A program made the position numbers and the translations under genes. The notes beneath the pieces are model-generated. The model was not told the origin of the DNA. It saw nothing but the letters and a program-made list of their open reading frames with translations, and did not search any database. Positions 32,701-40,118 of a stretch of DNA of 64,000 bases are shown here, one piece after another. Each line of letters begins with the position of its first letter. Position 1 is the first letter of the stretch. Location: the NCBI GenBank assembly GCA_016124585.1, contig WGNL01000008.1:124001-188000 (forward strand), read 5' to 3'. This stretch comes from Bacteroidota bacterium. Its GTDB lineage: Bacteria; Bacteroidota; Bacteroidia; Chitinophagales; Saprospiraceae.

Positions 32701-34206
32701 GTCGAGCAGGCCATCGTTGTCGTAATCGCCCCACACACCAGAGACGGAACGGGACGCCTCATTGGTGATGGCGTTGTTCGTCACTTCGCTGAAAGTGCCG
32801 TCGCCGTTGTTGTGGTAAAGCAGGTTGAACGCTGTTTCCCAATACACTGCAACGAACATGTCTAGGAAGCCGTCGTTGTCGTAATCCCCCCAGCTCACAC
32901 CGTGCGAGTAACCTGTGGAGCTGACGATTGGGTCGCCCAAAACTTTGGTGAAATTCTCGCCGCCCTCGTTCCGGTAGAGGTAATTTTCGAAGCCAATATT
33001 ATTGCCAACGTAGAGGTCGAGGTCGCCGTCGTTGTCGTAATCGCCCCAAGAAGAAGATACCGAAGACGCCAAGTCTGTGCTGAAAGGCGCTGTGCTTACT
33101 TTCGTGAAACTGCCGTTGCCGTTGTTGCGGTAAAGTGCGTTCGGCTGGTTGGGGTCGTGCGTCGTTACAAAGAGGTCGGGGTAATTGTCGTTGTTATAAT
33201 CGCCCCAAGATGCGCCCCAGTCATCGCCACCGCCTTCAAGTCCAATGTCCGTGCCGATCAGTTGCTTGGCAAAATCCTCAGGGGTGCCTACGAGGCAGGG
33301 GTCTGGCGGCGGAAAGGAATTCGGTGCATTCACGACGACTGTTCCGTAATTGGAAGTATGCTTGACATTATTGCCATTACTGCTTGCACCATAAGGTTTT
33401 ATTTCCGTTGAAATTGAATTGCATTTAACCTTGAAAGTGTATCGTACCGTGACATGATAAGTACCGCCACCCAAGGAGGAAGGGAAGATGAAATTCAAGG
33501 TATTGAGCGTATTCAAAGGAATGAATAAGGGAACATCGGTACTGATTATCGTAGTGCCTATAAGCTGAAGGCAAGAAGCATCAAAGTTTAGGTTGCCAGC
33601 TGGTTGGAACAGCGCAAACCCATTATTGGGCACATTGCCTAATTCATAAATTTGATCGTAATAGGTGGTTGAACCAAGAATCAAACCTGGACCAGTAGTA
33701 AATGTACCCAGCAAGCCTCCCGCAGTAGCAGAGATACTGCTCCTAGTCTTCATTTCCACTTGTGATTGTACAGTGCCAGGGTTGGAATCTGATACCGTAA
33801 TTTTTACAGTCATCGTTGAGTTTACAACACATGGGTAACTTAGGTACCAAAACAAGGTAGTACATGCCCCTGGGGTAAGTGTTCCAATGGTCTGTGTAAC
33901 CGGCTGTCCACTCTGTAATGCAAAGCCTGGTTCCAATCCGCTCAATGTAGCCGACAAATTAGTGAGTATGCCAAGCGATGTATTACAAATACTATAAGCC
34001 ACATACGCAGCCCGAGGGCCACCACAGGGGTCGTTTGAATCGAGGATAAATCGTGTGCCTGACTTGTTGGTAATGCTAACTGCTCCTATGTTGAGGGCAT
34101 TAACCCGCTGAATGCTAAAGCAAAGTGCGAAGAAGAGAAGCATAAACCAAAAAAATGGCCTGCCACTCAACCGAGGCTGTTCGAGTTTTTGTAAAGTAAG
34201 ACCCAT
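29740..34206 (-). CDS. Large T9SS surface protein with FG-GAP repeats and ASPIC/UnbV domain
   Basis: Predicted 1488-residue secreted protein. In order: signal peptide (FFWFMLLFFALCFSIQRVNA); a beta-rich N-terminal region; at ~315-690 at least seven FG-GAP/VCBS repeats of the type WGDYDNDGDLDLFV with calcium-loop aspartates; an ASPIC/UnbV-like segment (LVASIGLGNASVIASIQVIWPSG); a strand-repeat stretch (LTLQNGNLTIADASVKLLGG); a carboxypeptidase-regulatory-like fold (GVPNARVEFQPGN); a DUF11-like segment; a domain with YYKIRFQNVGNIPAAQIRVED; and a type A sorting domain (LQLFPNPSSGKVMVQ). It should be displayed by the T9SS, perhaps binding polysaccharide. Locus-2 promoter site A lies 35 bp upstream. 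Confidence 0.9.
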   Translation of the reverse strand: MGLTLQKLEQPRLSGRPFFWFMLLFFALCFSIQRVNALNIGAVSITNKSGTRFILDSNDPCGGPRAAYVAYSICNTSLGILTNLSATLSGLEPGFALQSGQPVTQTIGTLTPGACTTLFWYLSYPCVVNSTMTVKITVSDSNPGTVQSQVEMKTRSSISATAGGLLGTFTTGPGLILGSTTYYDQIYELGNVPNNGFALFQPAGNLNFDASCLQLIGTTIISTDVPLFIPLNTLNTLNFIFPSSLGGGTYHVTVRYTFKVKCNSISTEIKPYGASSNGNNVKHTSNYGTVVVNAPNSFPPPDPCLVGTPEDFAKQLIGTDIGLEGGGDDWGASWGDYNNDNYPDLFVTTHDPNQPNALYRNNGNGSFTKVSTAPFSTDLASSVSSSWGDYDNDGDLDLYVGNNIGFENYLYRNEGGENFTKVLGDPIVSSTGYSHGVSWGDYDNDGFLDMFVAVYWETAFNLLYHNNGDGTFSEVTNNAITNEASRSVSGVWGDYDNDGLLDLFVANTGGQNNSLYHNAGGGNFQRVTTGTIVNDGGSSVGASWADYNNDGYFDLFVTNAGNEPCYLYQNNGNGTFTKITTGNIVTDRGNAHGSAWADWDNDGDLDLFVARDGDNNSLYRNDGNDSFTSIQNEITTAGGFSFGAAWADYDHDGDLDLFVANREGTGNFFYKNLKGTCKNWTSIKLIGTNSNKSAIGAKILVTATINGQSVTQIRMISGQTGGGTGGQNSLVASIGLGNASVIASIQVIWPSGYRQTLSNQAVNQFLVITEDDAAEVSGQVYYEENIDCNSGSGLPQAAQSANYRSVQAGNWNSASTWAGGVVPSYSNIFNKTISIEHDVTITNGNIYINGNSQLFVTNAKLTLQNGNLTIADASVKLLGGELNMENGNFDIVGSSGKFEAQLSKIYVTGGHYSIGSKKWKNAVFQLSGSYNNAGIDTLQSVKMEIGGNFQNYIFGKMVVEDTKVHVTNGGFQNLSPAEVNGTGLVIWLDNGNIQNTFNLTGTNWSANISQYCTPAWANPVGVSPYLPAAKDCATIASQFVVDPSQAPVGSSTNRIGVPNARVEFQPGNTVVYADENGYYSAFLPTGSYTLQESPGSNFNPQCPNNSGQQSVTVAAAGLKYANVDFGNSIVSNLPDLTTEIFAAAHRIGQHNLMIVNYKNIGTAAARNVELKVTIPSEISVLLSSLPYSSDKSTTSVLTFGLADLAPQQQGTVFISYTVDPLTPIGTEISLQADIGNGNAELSQTNNSSVDKSQTVAAFDPNDISVSPARYVKRDEWLYYKIRFQNVGNIPAAQIRVEDELTASLDISTLELGSASHTYRLQVDKNHKLTWIFPNINLPDSLSNEAESHGYVSFRIKPATSLVIGDHLLNQASIFFDNLEPVVTNTVENVLTSEIVKETKAVARPLQLFPNPSSGKVMVQSFDLSLDPASFFVEMKVFNQFGRQVYEAPVVEGQRQELYLYHLGTGSYIVKAVDSKGRGYFGKMMLMKN

Positions 34207-34240
34207 TTCAAGAAGTTAGACGAAGGGGCAATCGGTGGGA

Positions 34241-34345
34241 GCAAAAAATGAACCCAAGACCCAAGTAATTGAAAATCAAATACTTGCATCAAAAAAAACC
34301 ATTCCTTAACTTTATTTTATTGGGAATTTTTCCAAAAATGGGAAA
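34241..34345 (-). promoter_or_regulatory. Locus-2 sigma-54-type promoter of FG-GAP surface protein (site A)
   Basis: On the minus strand: TTTCCCATTTTTGGAA plus a second TTCCCA 18 nt later (34345-34321), 63 nt from the first C to TTGATTTTCAA (34279-34269), then 12 nt to TGGGTTC. GG-N10-GC (34254-34241) is a full -24/-12 match. The ATG at 34206 follows 34 nt after it. Confidence 0.72.
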
Positions 34346-34359
34346 CGGGAATGGCTCTT

Positions 34360-35475
34360 TTACGAAGCATAAATCCGCAAAAGCTCCCCGCAGATTTGCC
34401 TCCAATCGAAAACTTCCTGCACCATCCGCTTTGCATTGGCCCCAATCGGCTTTAGCTTATTTTGTTTGTAAAAACCGGCAGTACTTTCCATCGCTCCACA
34501 AACTACTTCGGGATTGAGCACCCCTTCCATCGGAAATCCCGCCGCATATTGTCGAATGTAGCTATTGATATTTGTGCCCTCGCTGGTGAGGCAGGGCAGA
34601 CCAAGTGCCGCAGCTTCCAGCACAGCCATTGGAAAACCTTCCGAACGGCTCGTATGCAGAAAGACATCAACATTGGCCATCAGACGGTACTTTTCGTCGC
34701 CATATTTTGCACCTAAAAAAATGACATGTTGTTGAATTCCTAGTTCATTCACTAAATGCTCCAGTGCCTTCCGGTCTTCGCCATCACCGATGATTTCCAA
34801 CTTGGCTTGGTAGCCCTTTTTCAAAAAAAGCGCAAAGCCATGCAGCATGAAATCGAGGCCCTTGTAGTAAATATCCAGTCTGCCGCAGAAGCCGAAAGTG
34901 AGCTGAGGCTTGGGAGTTTTCAAAATATCCTTCGGCAGTTCGGAAAGCTCCATCCCATTGGGAATCAGCACTCTATGAGCATTTTTCGTGAGCAAACCTA
35001 AATGCTCAAATTCCAAGTCTCCCAATAGTTGAACAGCTTTGGCATTTTCTACCAAGCTTTTTTCAAACAAGGAAAAATAAAGCCGCTTGCGCAATTTGCC
35101 CTTTTGCAAAGCAACCGCACTGAACGAGCCGTGTGGGGTAAAAACATATTCGATGCCTTGCTTTTTCAGCATTTTTGTCAACAGGTAAAACTCCATGATG
35201 AATGCCCCGTGAACATGGACAATTACATCTTGGGGCAATGTCCTAACTGAATTTACGAGGTCATCGTCAAGCCAGATTTTATTGCTGGACTGTAAAAAAA
35301 GCTTAGTCTTGAAGCTACGTTTAGGGTAATTGTGTTCTAAAGAATTGGCGATGCCCCAGACTGTTACATCATGCCCCATTTTTTGTTGCGTTTTCGCCAA
35401 TTGGTACGCCACTTTGTTTACCCCGTTCATGCGGTCGGGATTGGCTTTTCCAAGTACTGCATGGATGATTTTCAC
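34360..35475 (-). CDS. Glycosyltransferase family 4, locus 2
   Basis: Predicted 371-residue GT-B fold enzyme. Seen are KIIHAVLGKANPDRMNGVNKVAYQLA (acceptor-domain start), GIEYVFTPHGSFSAVALQKGKLRK, LTFGFCGRLDIYYKGLDFMLHGFALF, and the EX7E motif in TSRSEGFPMAVLEAAALGLPCLTSEG. The start is a GTG at 35475, giving MKIIHAV; no ATG fits. It starts 5 bp after the flippase gene ends and is the last gene of the run Wza, Wzc, flippase, GT4. Donor sugar unknown. Confidence 0.93.
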   Translation of the reverse strand: MKIIHAVLGKANPDRMNGVNKVAYQLAKTQQKMGHDVTVWGIANSLEHNYPKRSFKTKLFLQSSNKIWLDDDLVNSVRTLPQDVIVHVHGAFIMEFYLLTKMLKKQGIEYVFTPHGSFSAVALQKGKLRKRLYFSLFEKSLVENAKAVQLLGDLEFEHLGLLTKNAHRVLIPNGMELSELPKDILKTPKPQLTFGFCGRLDIYYKGLDFMLHGFALFLKKGYQAKLEIIGDGEDRKALEHLVNELGIQQHVIFLGAKYGDEKYRLMANVDVFLHTSRSEGFPMAVLEAAALGLPCLTSEGTNINSYIRQYAAGFPMEGVLNPEVVCGAMESTAGFYKQNKLKPIGANAKRMVQEVFDWRQICGELLRIYAS

Positions 35476-35480
35476 GGGTT

Positions 35481-36776
35481 TCAGGATTGAGAATTAGAAA
35501 GATGGAAGATTTGGGAAGTATCAGTTTTTTTGAAAATAGCAAAACCATATACTACCAATGTCAGCACTTGGGCACCAATCAAGCCTGCCACCACGCCACC
35601 CATGCCCCATCGCTCCACGACGGGATAAGCCACCAGCAAGCTGACCAAGGCACTGGCCGTGTATCCAATAAAAATGGGCTTGGTAAATTGCATGGAACGC
35701 AGTGCAAATCGCTGCAAAGTAGCGATGTAACCTAGAAGATACACGACTGCATAAGCTCCAACCAAATAAGCAAATGCTTGATAGTCAGTACCGTATAACC
35801 AACCGATGAGCCAGTGCGACACCAAGGTCAGGATACCTAAAAGCCCAACGACGGGGATAGCCACCAAGCCTCCTGCTCGCCGTAGATAAGCGAACATTGC
35901 CTTTTCTCCCTTCGTAAAAAACTGTCGGGCAGCCTCCACTGGAACGATGTTTTCCATGGCGAGAAAAATCACGTGGCACAAGCCGACCATGTTTTGCGCC
36001 ATGCGCAAAGCACCGACCGCCACTGTCCCCTGCGTTGCCGCAGCAGCCACGAGGAAGTAATTGCCAGAAAACCATTGTACCAGCGAGGTGCCCAACAGCC
36101 AAAAAGAATAATGATAATGTTCCTTTGCAGTTTTGAGGATTTGTTTTCTATTCCATCGTTTTATGAGTTGGTGACCAATTAGTCGCACACCTATCCCACA
36201 ACTTATTCCATATGACACCATTATTGACCAAAGTGCTATATCAAGGTCAAGACTACCGTCAATTTTAAATAAAATCAAACAAGAGAATAAAGAAATATAA
36301 AGTATGACATCCATTAACAATGGGATATTAAACTGCCCATTTGCGAAGCAATATTTTTTAACAAAATCCTGAATTAAATAAAATGCGGAAACGAAGCCAA
36401 TTGCAGGTATTTGCTGCAACAAGTCCACCTTATATCCTATTATTTTCATTAAAGAATAAAAAGCCAAGGCCATAAAAACCAAACTAATGGATATGAGCAA
36501 TTGAAGTCCGGAAAGTGACTCTAAATAAGTAGCTCGCCTGTAAGATTCTTTTCCAGCAATAAGCGTCAAAAATGGTTGGGTAATATATGCTTGATGAAGG
36601 CTCAGCAGAAATAACACCCCCATCCAGAGTAGGCTATATTGTCCAAAAACCGCTAAACCCAACCAACGAGCCAAAAGCACTCCTAAAGCGAAATTCCCCC
36701 CAGAAGCCACTGCTTGGCCGAGCAGTGCGAGGGATTTTGGGGAGACGAGGATGGATTTTACCTTGGGAATGGACAT
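35481..36776 (-). CDS. Polysaccharide flippase (Wzx-like), locus 2
   Basis: Predicted 431-residue inner-membrane protein with about 12 helices of the MATE/MOP superfamily. The N-terminal part (SLALLGQAVASGGNFALGVLLARWLGLAVFGQYSLLWMGV) has the helix, arginine and FGQY turn usual for Wzx-like proteins, and a mid-part SLVQWFSGNYFLVAAAATQGTVAVGALRMAQN follows the family layout. The stretch ~36120-36600 is visibly richer in A+T than its neighbours, which is common in flippase genes and may mark older transfer. It lies 66 bp after the Wzc gene and 5 bp before the GT4 gene. Confidence 0.9.
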   Translation of the reverse strand: MSIPKVKSILVSPKSLALLGQAVASGGNFALGVLLARWLGLAVFGQYSLLWMGVLFLLSLHQAYITQPFLTLIAGKESYRRATYLESLSGLQLLISISLVFMALAFYSLMKIIGYKVDLLQQIPAIGFVSAFYLIQDFVKKYCFANGQFNIPLLMDVILYISLFSCLILFKIDGSLDLDIALWSIMVSYGISCGIGVRLIGHQLIKRWNRKQILKTAKEHYHYSFWLLGTSLVQWFSGNYFLVAAAATQGTVAVGALRMAQNMVGLCHVIFLAMENIVPVEAARQFFTKGEKAMFAYLRRAGGLVAIPVVGLLGILTLVSHWLIGWLYGTDYQAFAYLVGAYAVVYLLGYIATLQRFALRSMQFTKPIFIGYTASALVSLLVAYPVVERWGMGGVVAGLIGAQVLTLVVYGFAIFKKTDTSQIFHLSNSQS

Positions 36777-36842
36777 TTGAAAGTGAATGGGAAGCGCTAT
36801 TTTTTGAATTTTATCCTGCGATTTTTAATAAAAACTCCTACC

Positions 36843-39122
36843 CTACCTTACGATGTTGTAGTACTTTTTCATGTACCGCTTATACCCTGGCACTTTTGAA
36901 CTGACGGCTTGGCCATTCAATACGATGTAGAGGTTCGGCACATGGAAATCATTTGTGAGGTTGGCAATTTTGTCGAGCATCCGCTTTTTGGTGAAACCCG
37001 CCCGGATGACGAACAAATTCGCCGTACTGTCCGACATGATGGGGAGGCTGTCTTCGAAAACGCCGAGCGGTGGCGTATCAACAATGACCACATCAAAATG
37101 CCAGCGGAAATCATAGATAAAATCCAATGAACGTCGATTGAACAACAGTGCATAATTCTGTGATTCCAAACGCCCAGCAGTAAGGATGTACAGATTTTCT
37201 TCTGTTGTTTTTTGGATGGCATTGAGGGCATAAACCCGGCCTTCCAGCACGTCGCAGTAGCCAATCGTATTCTGTACTTTGAAATTGAGATGAAGTGTCG
37301 GTTTGCGCACATCCATGTCCACCACCAGTACCCGTTTTCCAACAGCAGCATAGGCTTTTGCCAATTCAGTGGCAGTAAACGACTTACCCTCGGCAGGCAG
37401 CATTGAGGTCGTCACCAGCAATTTACCTTGGTGCTTCAGAGCAGTATCGGGCAGTTTGTCGATAGATGCGACCAACCCAGAAACCAGGGCAAAACCATCA
37501 TCGTGTTTTTTGAGCTTCTGATAAACACTGCCAAGCATAGGCACAGGCAAATTGTCGAGGTCATCCTTGCCCTTGATTCTGTCTTTGAAAAAACTGCGCA
37601 CGTAGGCGAAAGTCATACCCAACAACATGGCAAACAAGGCACTCAAGCCGTACAGCAGCGATTTGTTTGGGGAAACGACCTGCTTGGGCCGCTCCGCATG
37701 TTCGATGATTTTATGCGGATAAAGGTCGGATGCTTTCACGATGGCCAACTCCGTTCGCTTGCGCATGAGGTGGTTGTACATGTTCTCATTGAGAGAGACT
37801 TCCCGTTCCAGCGCCACAAAGTTCCGTTCCTTCTCCGGGAAGCGCTTGATGTCGGCATTGAGTTTTCTGAGATTTTGGTCTACCTCGTCCTGTTTCGCCC
37901 TGATGTTATTCATGGTGGTAATCAGAGTCTCGTTCAGGAAGGTCCTCGATTCCTTGATTTTTTCATCCACATTCGCCACAGCAGGATTGGTGGGTGTGTA
38001 CTGCTGGAGCAGGTCTTTGCGAAGCGCTTCATAACCCTGCGCCTTGAAGAAGGTCTCCCGGAAAATGGGGTCTTGCAGCGCCTCAAAATTTGGGGAAAAC
38101 TCCTGCAAGTTTTTGCCCGTAAAAAGCGGCGTTTGCAAACGTTCCATCTCGGCATATTTCATGTCAAGGTCGATTCGGCGAAGGTCCAACTGGGTCAGTT
38201 CTTTCAGTGTGGCGTCGGTTTCTTGGTCAAAATTGATGACTTGGTTGCCACCTCGAAAACCCGACAAATTGGCTTCGGCGCTGCGCAATTTGGCCCCAAC
38301 CTCTGCCAACTGCTGATCGAGGAAAGCTAGGGTGGAATCGGCTTGCATCTTCTTGCTCTGCTCCCCTTCCCGGATGTAGGTTTCCATCAGTTCATTGACA
38401 AATGCTTGCGCTTTTTCGGGCAGTTCGTGGTTGAAGTAGATTTTTACGATGGAAATATCCTTTTCTACAGGTTTCACAAAAAGTTTCTCCCCAGCGTAGC
38501 GGTCGGCCAGTGCATCGAGGCTGTTAATTTTGAAAGCAAAACGGTCGCCTTCGTTCAGGCAATTGGGCTTTTGCGCCAGCACTGCCTCATTTTTATGGAT
38601 GGTAAAGTGTAGGCCAAGTTGGTTCACTGGCTCGCCAAGTGCTACCTCCAAGCCAGTGGAGTCGGTCTCCCCACCCTGCCGTAGCCGAAAACGGTCGTTG
38701 CCGAGGTAATCAAAATATTGCAGCTTGTTTTGCTGTGCAGCCGTAATGTCAGCATACTCAATCGTGAAGGGGCATTCTTCGTCCAACTCCACCAGCCGGA
38801 GCTTACCCACCCGAAACACGGATAGTTCCCAGTCCAGTTGTTGCAAGGCTTTTTTTACCAAATCCTTCGAGCGGAAAACCTCTACTTCTGTCAAAAAATT
38901 CTCGCCGCCATTGGGAGATGAACCATTGTCTTCGCTAAAAATCCCAAAAGTAGCTTGGTTCTGGTTGTTGATTTTGATGGCACCTTCTGCTCGGTATTCC
39001 GGCGTCATGTAAGTGATAGCGCGGCGAGTGGCCAAAAGCGCCAGTACCATCAAAATGATGATCACAGGCGAATTTTTGATGAGTGGGGCAATAAGCTGGT
39101 TGTATTCTTTTTTGAAATTCAT
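36843..39122 (-). CDS. wzc: Wzc-type bacterial tyrosine kinase and co-polymerase
   Basis: Predicted 759-residue inner-membrane protein. Helix 1 (VIIILMVLALLATRRAI) and helix 2 (LYGLSALFAMLLGMTFAYVR, ~490-510) bracket a long periplasmic coiled-coil region. The cytoplasmic BY-kinase domain has Walker A TSMLPAEGKSFTA (~573-583), Walker A' VLVVDMDVRKP and Walker B DVVIVDTPPLG. The C-terminus ends in a tyrosine cluster (YKRYMKKYYNIVR), the usual autophosphorylation site. Cycles of phosphorylation set chain length and export with Wza. It lies 85 bp after wza. Unlike the Wzc-like protein of locus 1, all kinase features are present. Confidence 0.95.
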   Translation of the reverse strand: MNFKKEYNQLIAPLIKNSPVIIILMVLALLATRRAITYMTPEYRAEGAIKINNQNQATFGIFSEDNGSSPNGGENFLTEVEVFRSKDLVKKALQQLDWELSVFRVGKLRLVELDEECPFTIEYADITAAQQNKLQYFDYLGNDRFRLRQGGETDSTGLEVALGEPVNQLGLHFTIHKNEAVLAQKPNCLNEGDRFAFKINSLDALADRYAGEKLFVKPVEKDISIVKIYFNHELPEKAQAFVNELMETYIREGEQSKKMQADSTLAFLDQQLAEVGAKLRSAEANLSGFRGGNQVINFDQETDATLKELTQLDLRRIDLDMKYAEMERLQTPLFTGKNLQEFSPNFEALQDPIFRETFFKAQGYEALRKDLLQQYTPTNPAVANVDEKIKESRTFLNETLITTMNNIRAKQDEVDQNLRKLNADIKRFPEKERNFVALEREVSLNENMYNHLMRKRTELAIVKASDLYPHKIIEHAERPKQVVSPNKSLLYGLSALFAMLLGMTFAYVRSFFKDRIKGKDDLDNLPVPMLGSVYQKLKKHDDGFALVSGLVASIDKLPDTALKHQGKLLVTTSMLPAEGKSFTATELAKAYAAVGKRVLVVDMDVRKPTLHLNFKVQNTIGYCDVLEGRVYALNAIQKTTEENLYILTAGRLESQNYALLFNRRSLDFIYDFRWHFDVVIVDTPPLGVFEDSLPIMSDSTANLFVIRAGFTKKRMLDKIANLTNDFHVPNLYIVLNGQAVSSKVPGYKRYMKKYYNIVR

Positions 39123-39207
39123 GGCCTTGAATTTTCTAAAAATGACGTGTTGCCGGGATGTTGTTCTTTGCCAAATGCTTCATTTTGAAACCATAGTGCA
39201 TTTAGGA

Positions 39208-39954
39208 TTATCGCAGGATTATCGATGCAGCCAATGCGACACCACCCAAAATGCCACCAACCACAGCGGCACGCCGCAGCCTTTCGTCAGCGCCCTTCTT
39301 CTCGTTAGGCCCGATGTACACTACGTCGTCCGATTGAAGCTGCACATTGTAATCACCAAAAGTGACAAGGTCTGTCAAGTCTACCACCAGTTCGACGGGC
39401 TTGTTTTGTACCTGTCGGATAATTTTCACCTCATGTCCTTTGGCGTAGGGCGTCAGGCCAGCCGCAGAGCCAATTATTTCCACAAGCGTCATCTGTTCGT
39501 TGTCCAGTGGGTATCTGCCGGGCTTATTCACTTCCCCCAATACCGTCACAAAATGATTGATAACCCTCACGTTGATGATAGGATCCTTCAGCAACGCTCG
39601 GTATTTTTCCTCCATCAAATAATTCACCTCTTTCACATCATAGCCCGCCACTTTCACCCGTCCGATCTGTGGGAAATTCACCTCCCCATCATTGTCCACC
39701 ACGAGCCATTTGCCGGTCACCTCATCGGAATTGTAAACACTATTGACCGAACCAATACTCAGTTCTTCATGTCCCCAGATACTGAGACTGAGCTTGTCTC
39801 CAGGTTTTATTACAGCTTCTTTTGGTTGAAAATATTGCTTCAGCACGTTCCGGTTGTCAGTTACAGGGCCAGGGCTTTGGAACAATTGCTGCGGAGGGCT
39901 GCACGAGGCAAGCATTGCGGTGAGCGCAAACAAATAAATCAATGGCCTAAGCAT
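39208..39954 (-). CDS. wza: Polysaccharide export lipoprotein (Wza-like)
   Basis: Predicted 248-residue outer-membrane lipoprotein of the polysaccharide export family. Signal peptide with lipobox (TAMLASC, Cys18). A Poly_export domain (~55-130) has IKPGDKLSLSIWGHEELSIGSVNSVY and DNDGEVNFPQIGRVKVAGYDVKEVNYLM, and a SLBB domain (~135-215) has VTVLGEVNKPGRYPL. A C-terminal helix (AAVVGGILGGVALAASIIL) could cross the outer membrane, as in Wza. It is the only exporter of this type in the window and heads the run Wza-Wzc-flippase-GT4 under locus-2 promoter site D. Confidence 0.95.
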   Translation of the reverse strand: MLRPLIYLFALTAMLASCSPPQQLFQSPGPVTDNRNVLKQYFQPKEAVIKPGDKLSLSIWGHEELSIGSVNSVYNSDEVTGKWLVVDNDGEVNFPQIGRVKVAGYDVKEVNYLMEEKYRALLKDPIINVRVINHFVTVLGEVNKPGRYPLDNEQMTLVEIIGSAAGLTPYAKGHEVKIIRQVQNKPVELVVDLTDLVTFGDYNVQLQSDDVVYIGPNEKKGADERLRRAAVVGGILGGVALAASIILR

Positions 39955-39990
39955 GGTCTAGTTTTTTACATTATCATCTAGACTTGTAAA

Positions 39991-40102
39991 ACCAGCAACG
40001 TGCCATTTAAAACCAGTACTTAAACAACTGAAAGTCAGCTACTTAAGCTATCTCACTAATTCGGCAGTATCTAGTTTAGGGAAAGGTTTCCCAAAATGGG
40101 AA
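39991..40102 (-). promoter_or_regulatory. Locus-2 sigma-54-type promoter of wza operon (site D)
   Basis: On the minus strand: perfect palindrome TTCCCATTTTGGGAA (40102-40088), 62 nt from its first C to CTGACTTTCAG (40038-40028), then 22 nt to TGGCACG (40005-39999), the exact sigma-54 -24 consensus. The -12 reads GT. ATG 39954 follows about 37 nt later. Confidence 0.74.
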
Positions 40103-40118
40103 TTGGCGGGAACACCAG

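Noticed and set aside
32254-33411. Two frames on the plus strand within the FG-GAP repeats
   Set aside because: They mirror the repeated Asp-rich units on the other strand and show only Val/Ile-rich repeats.
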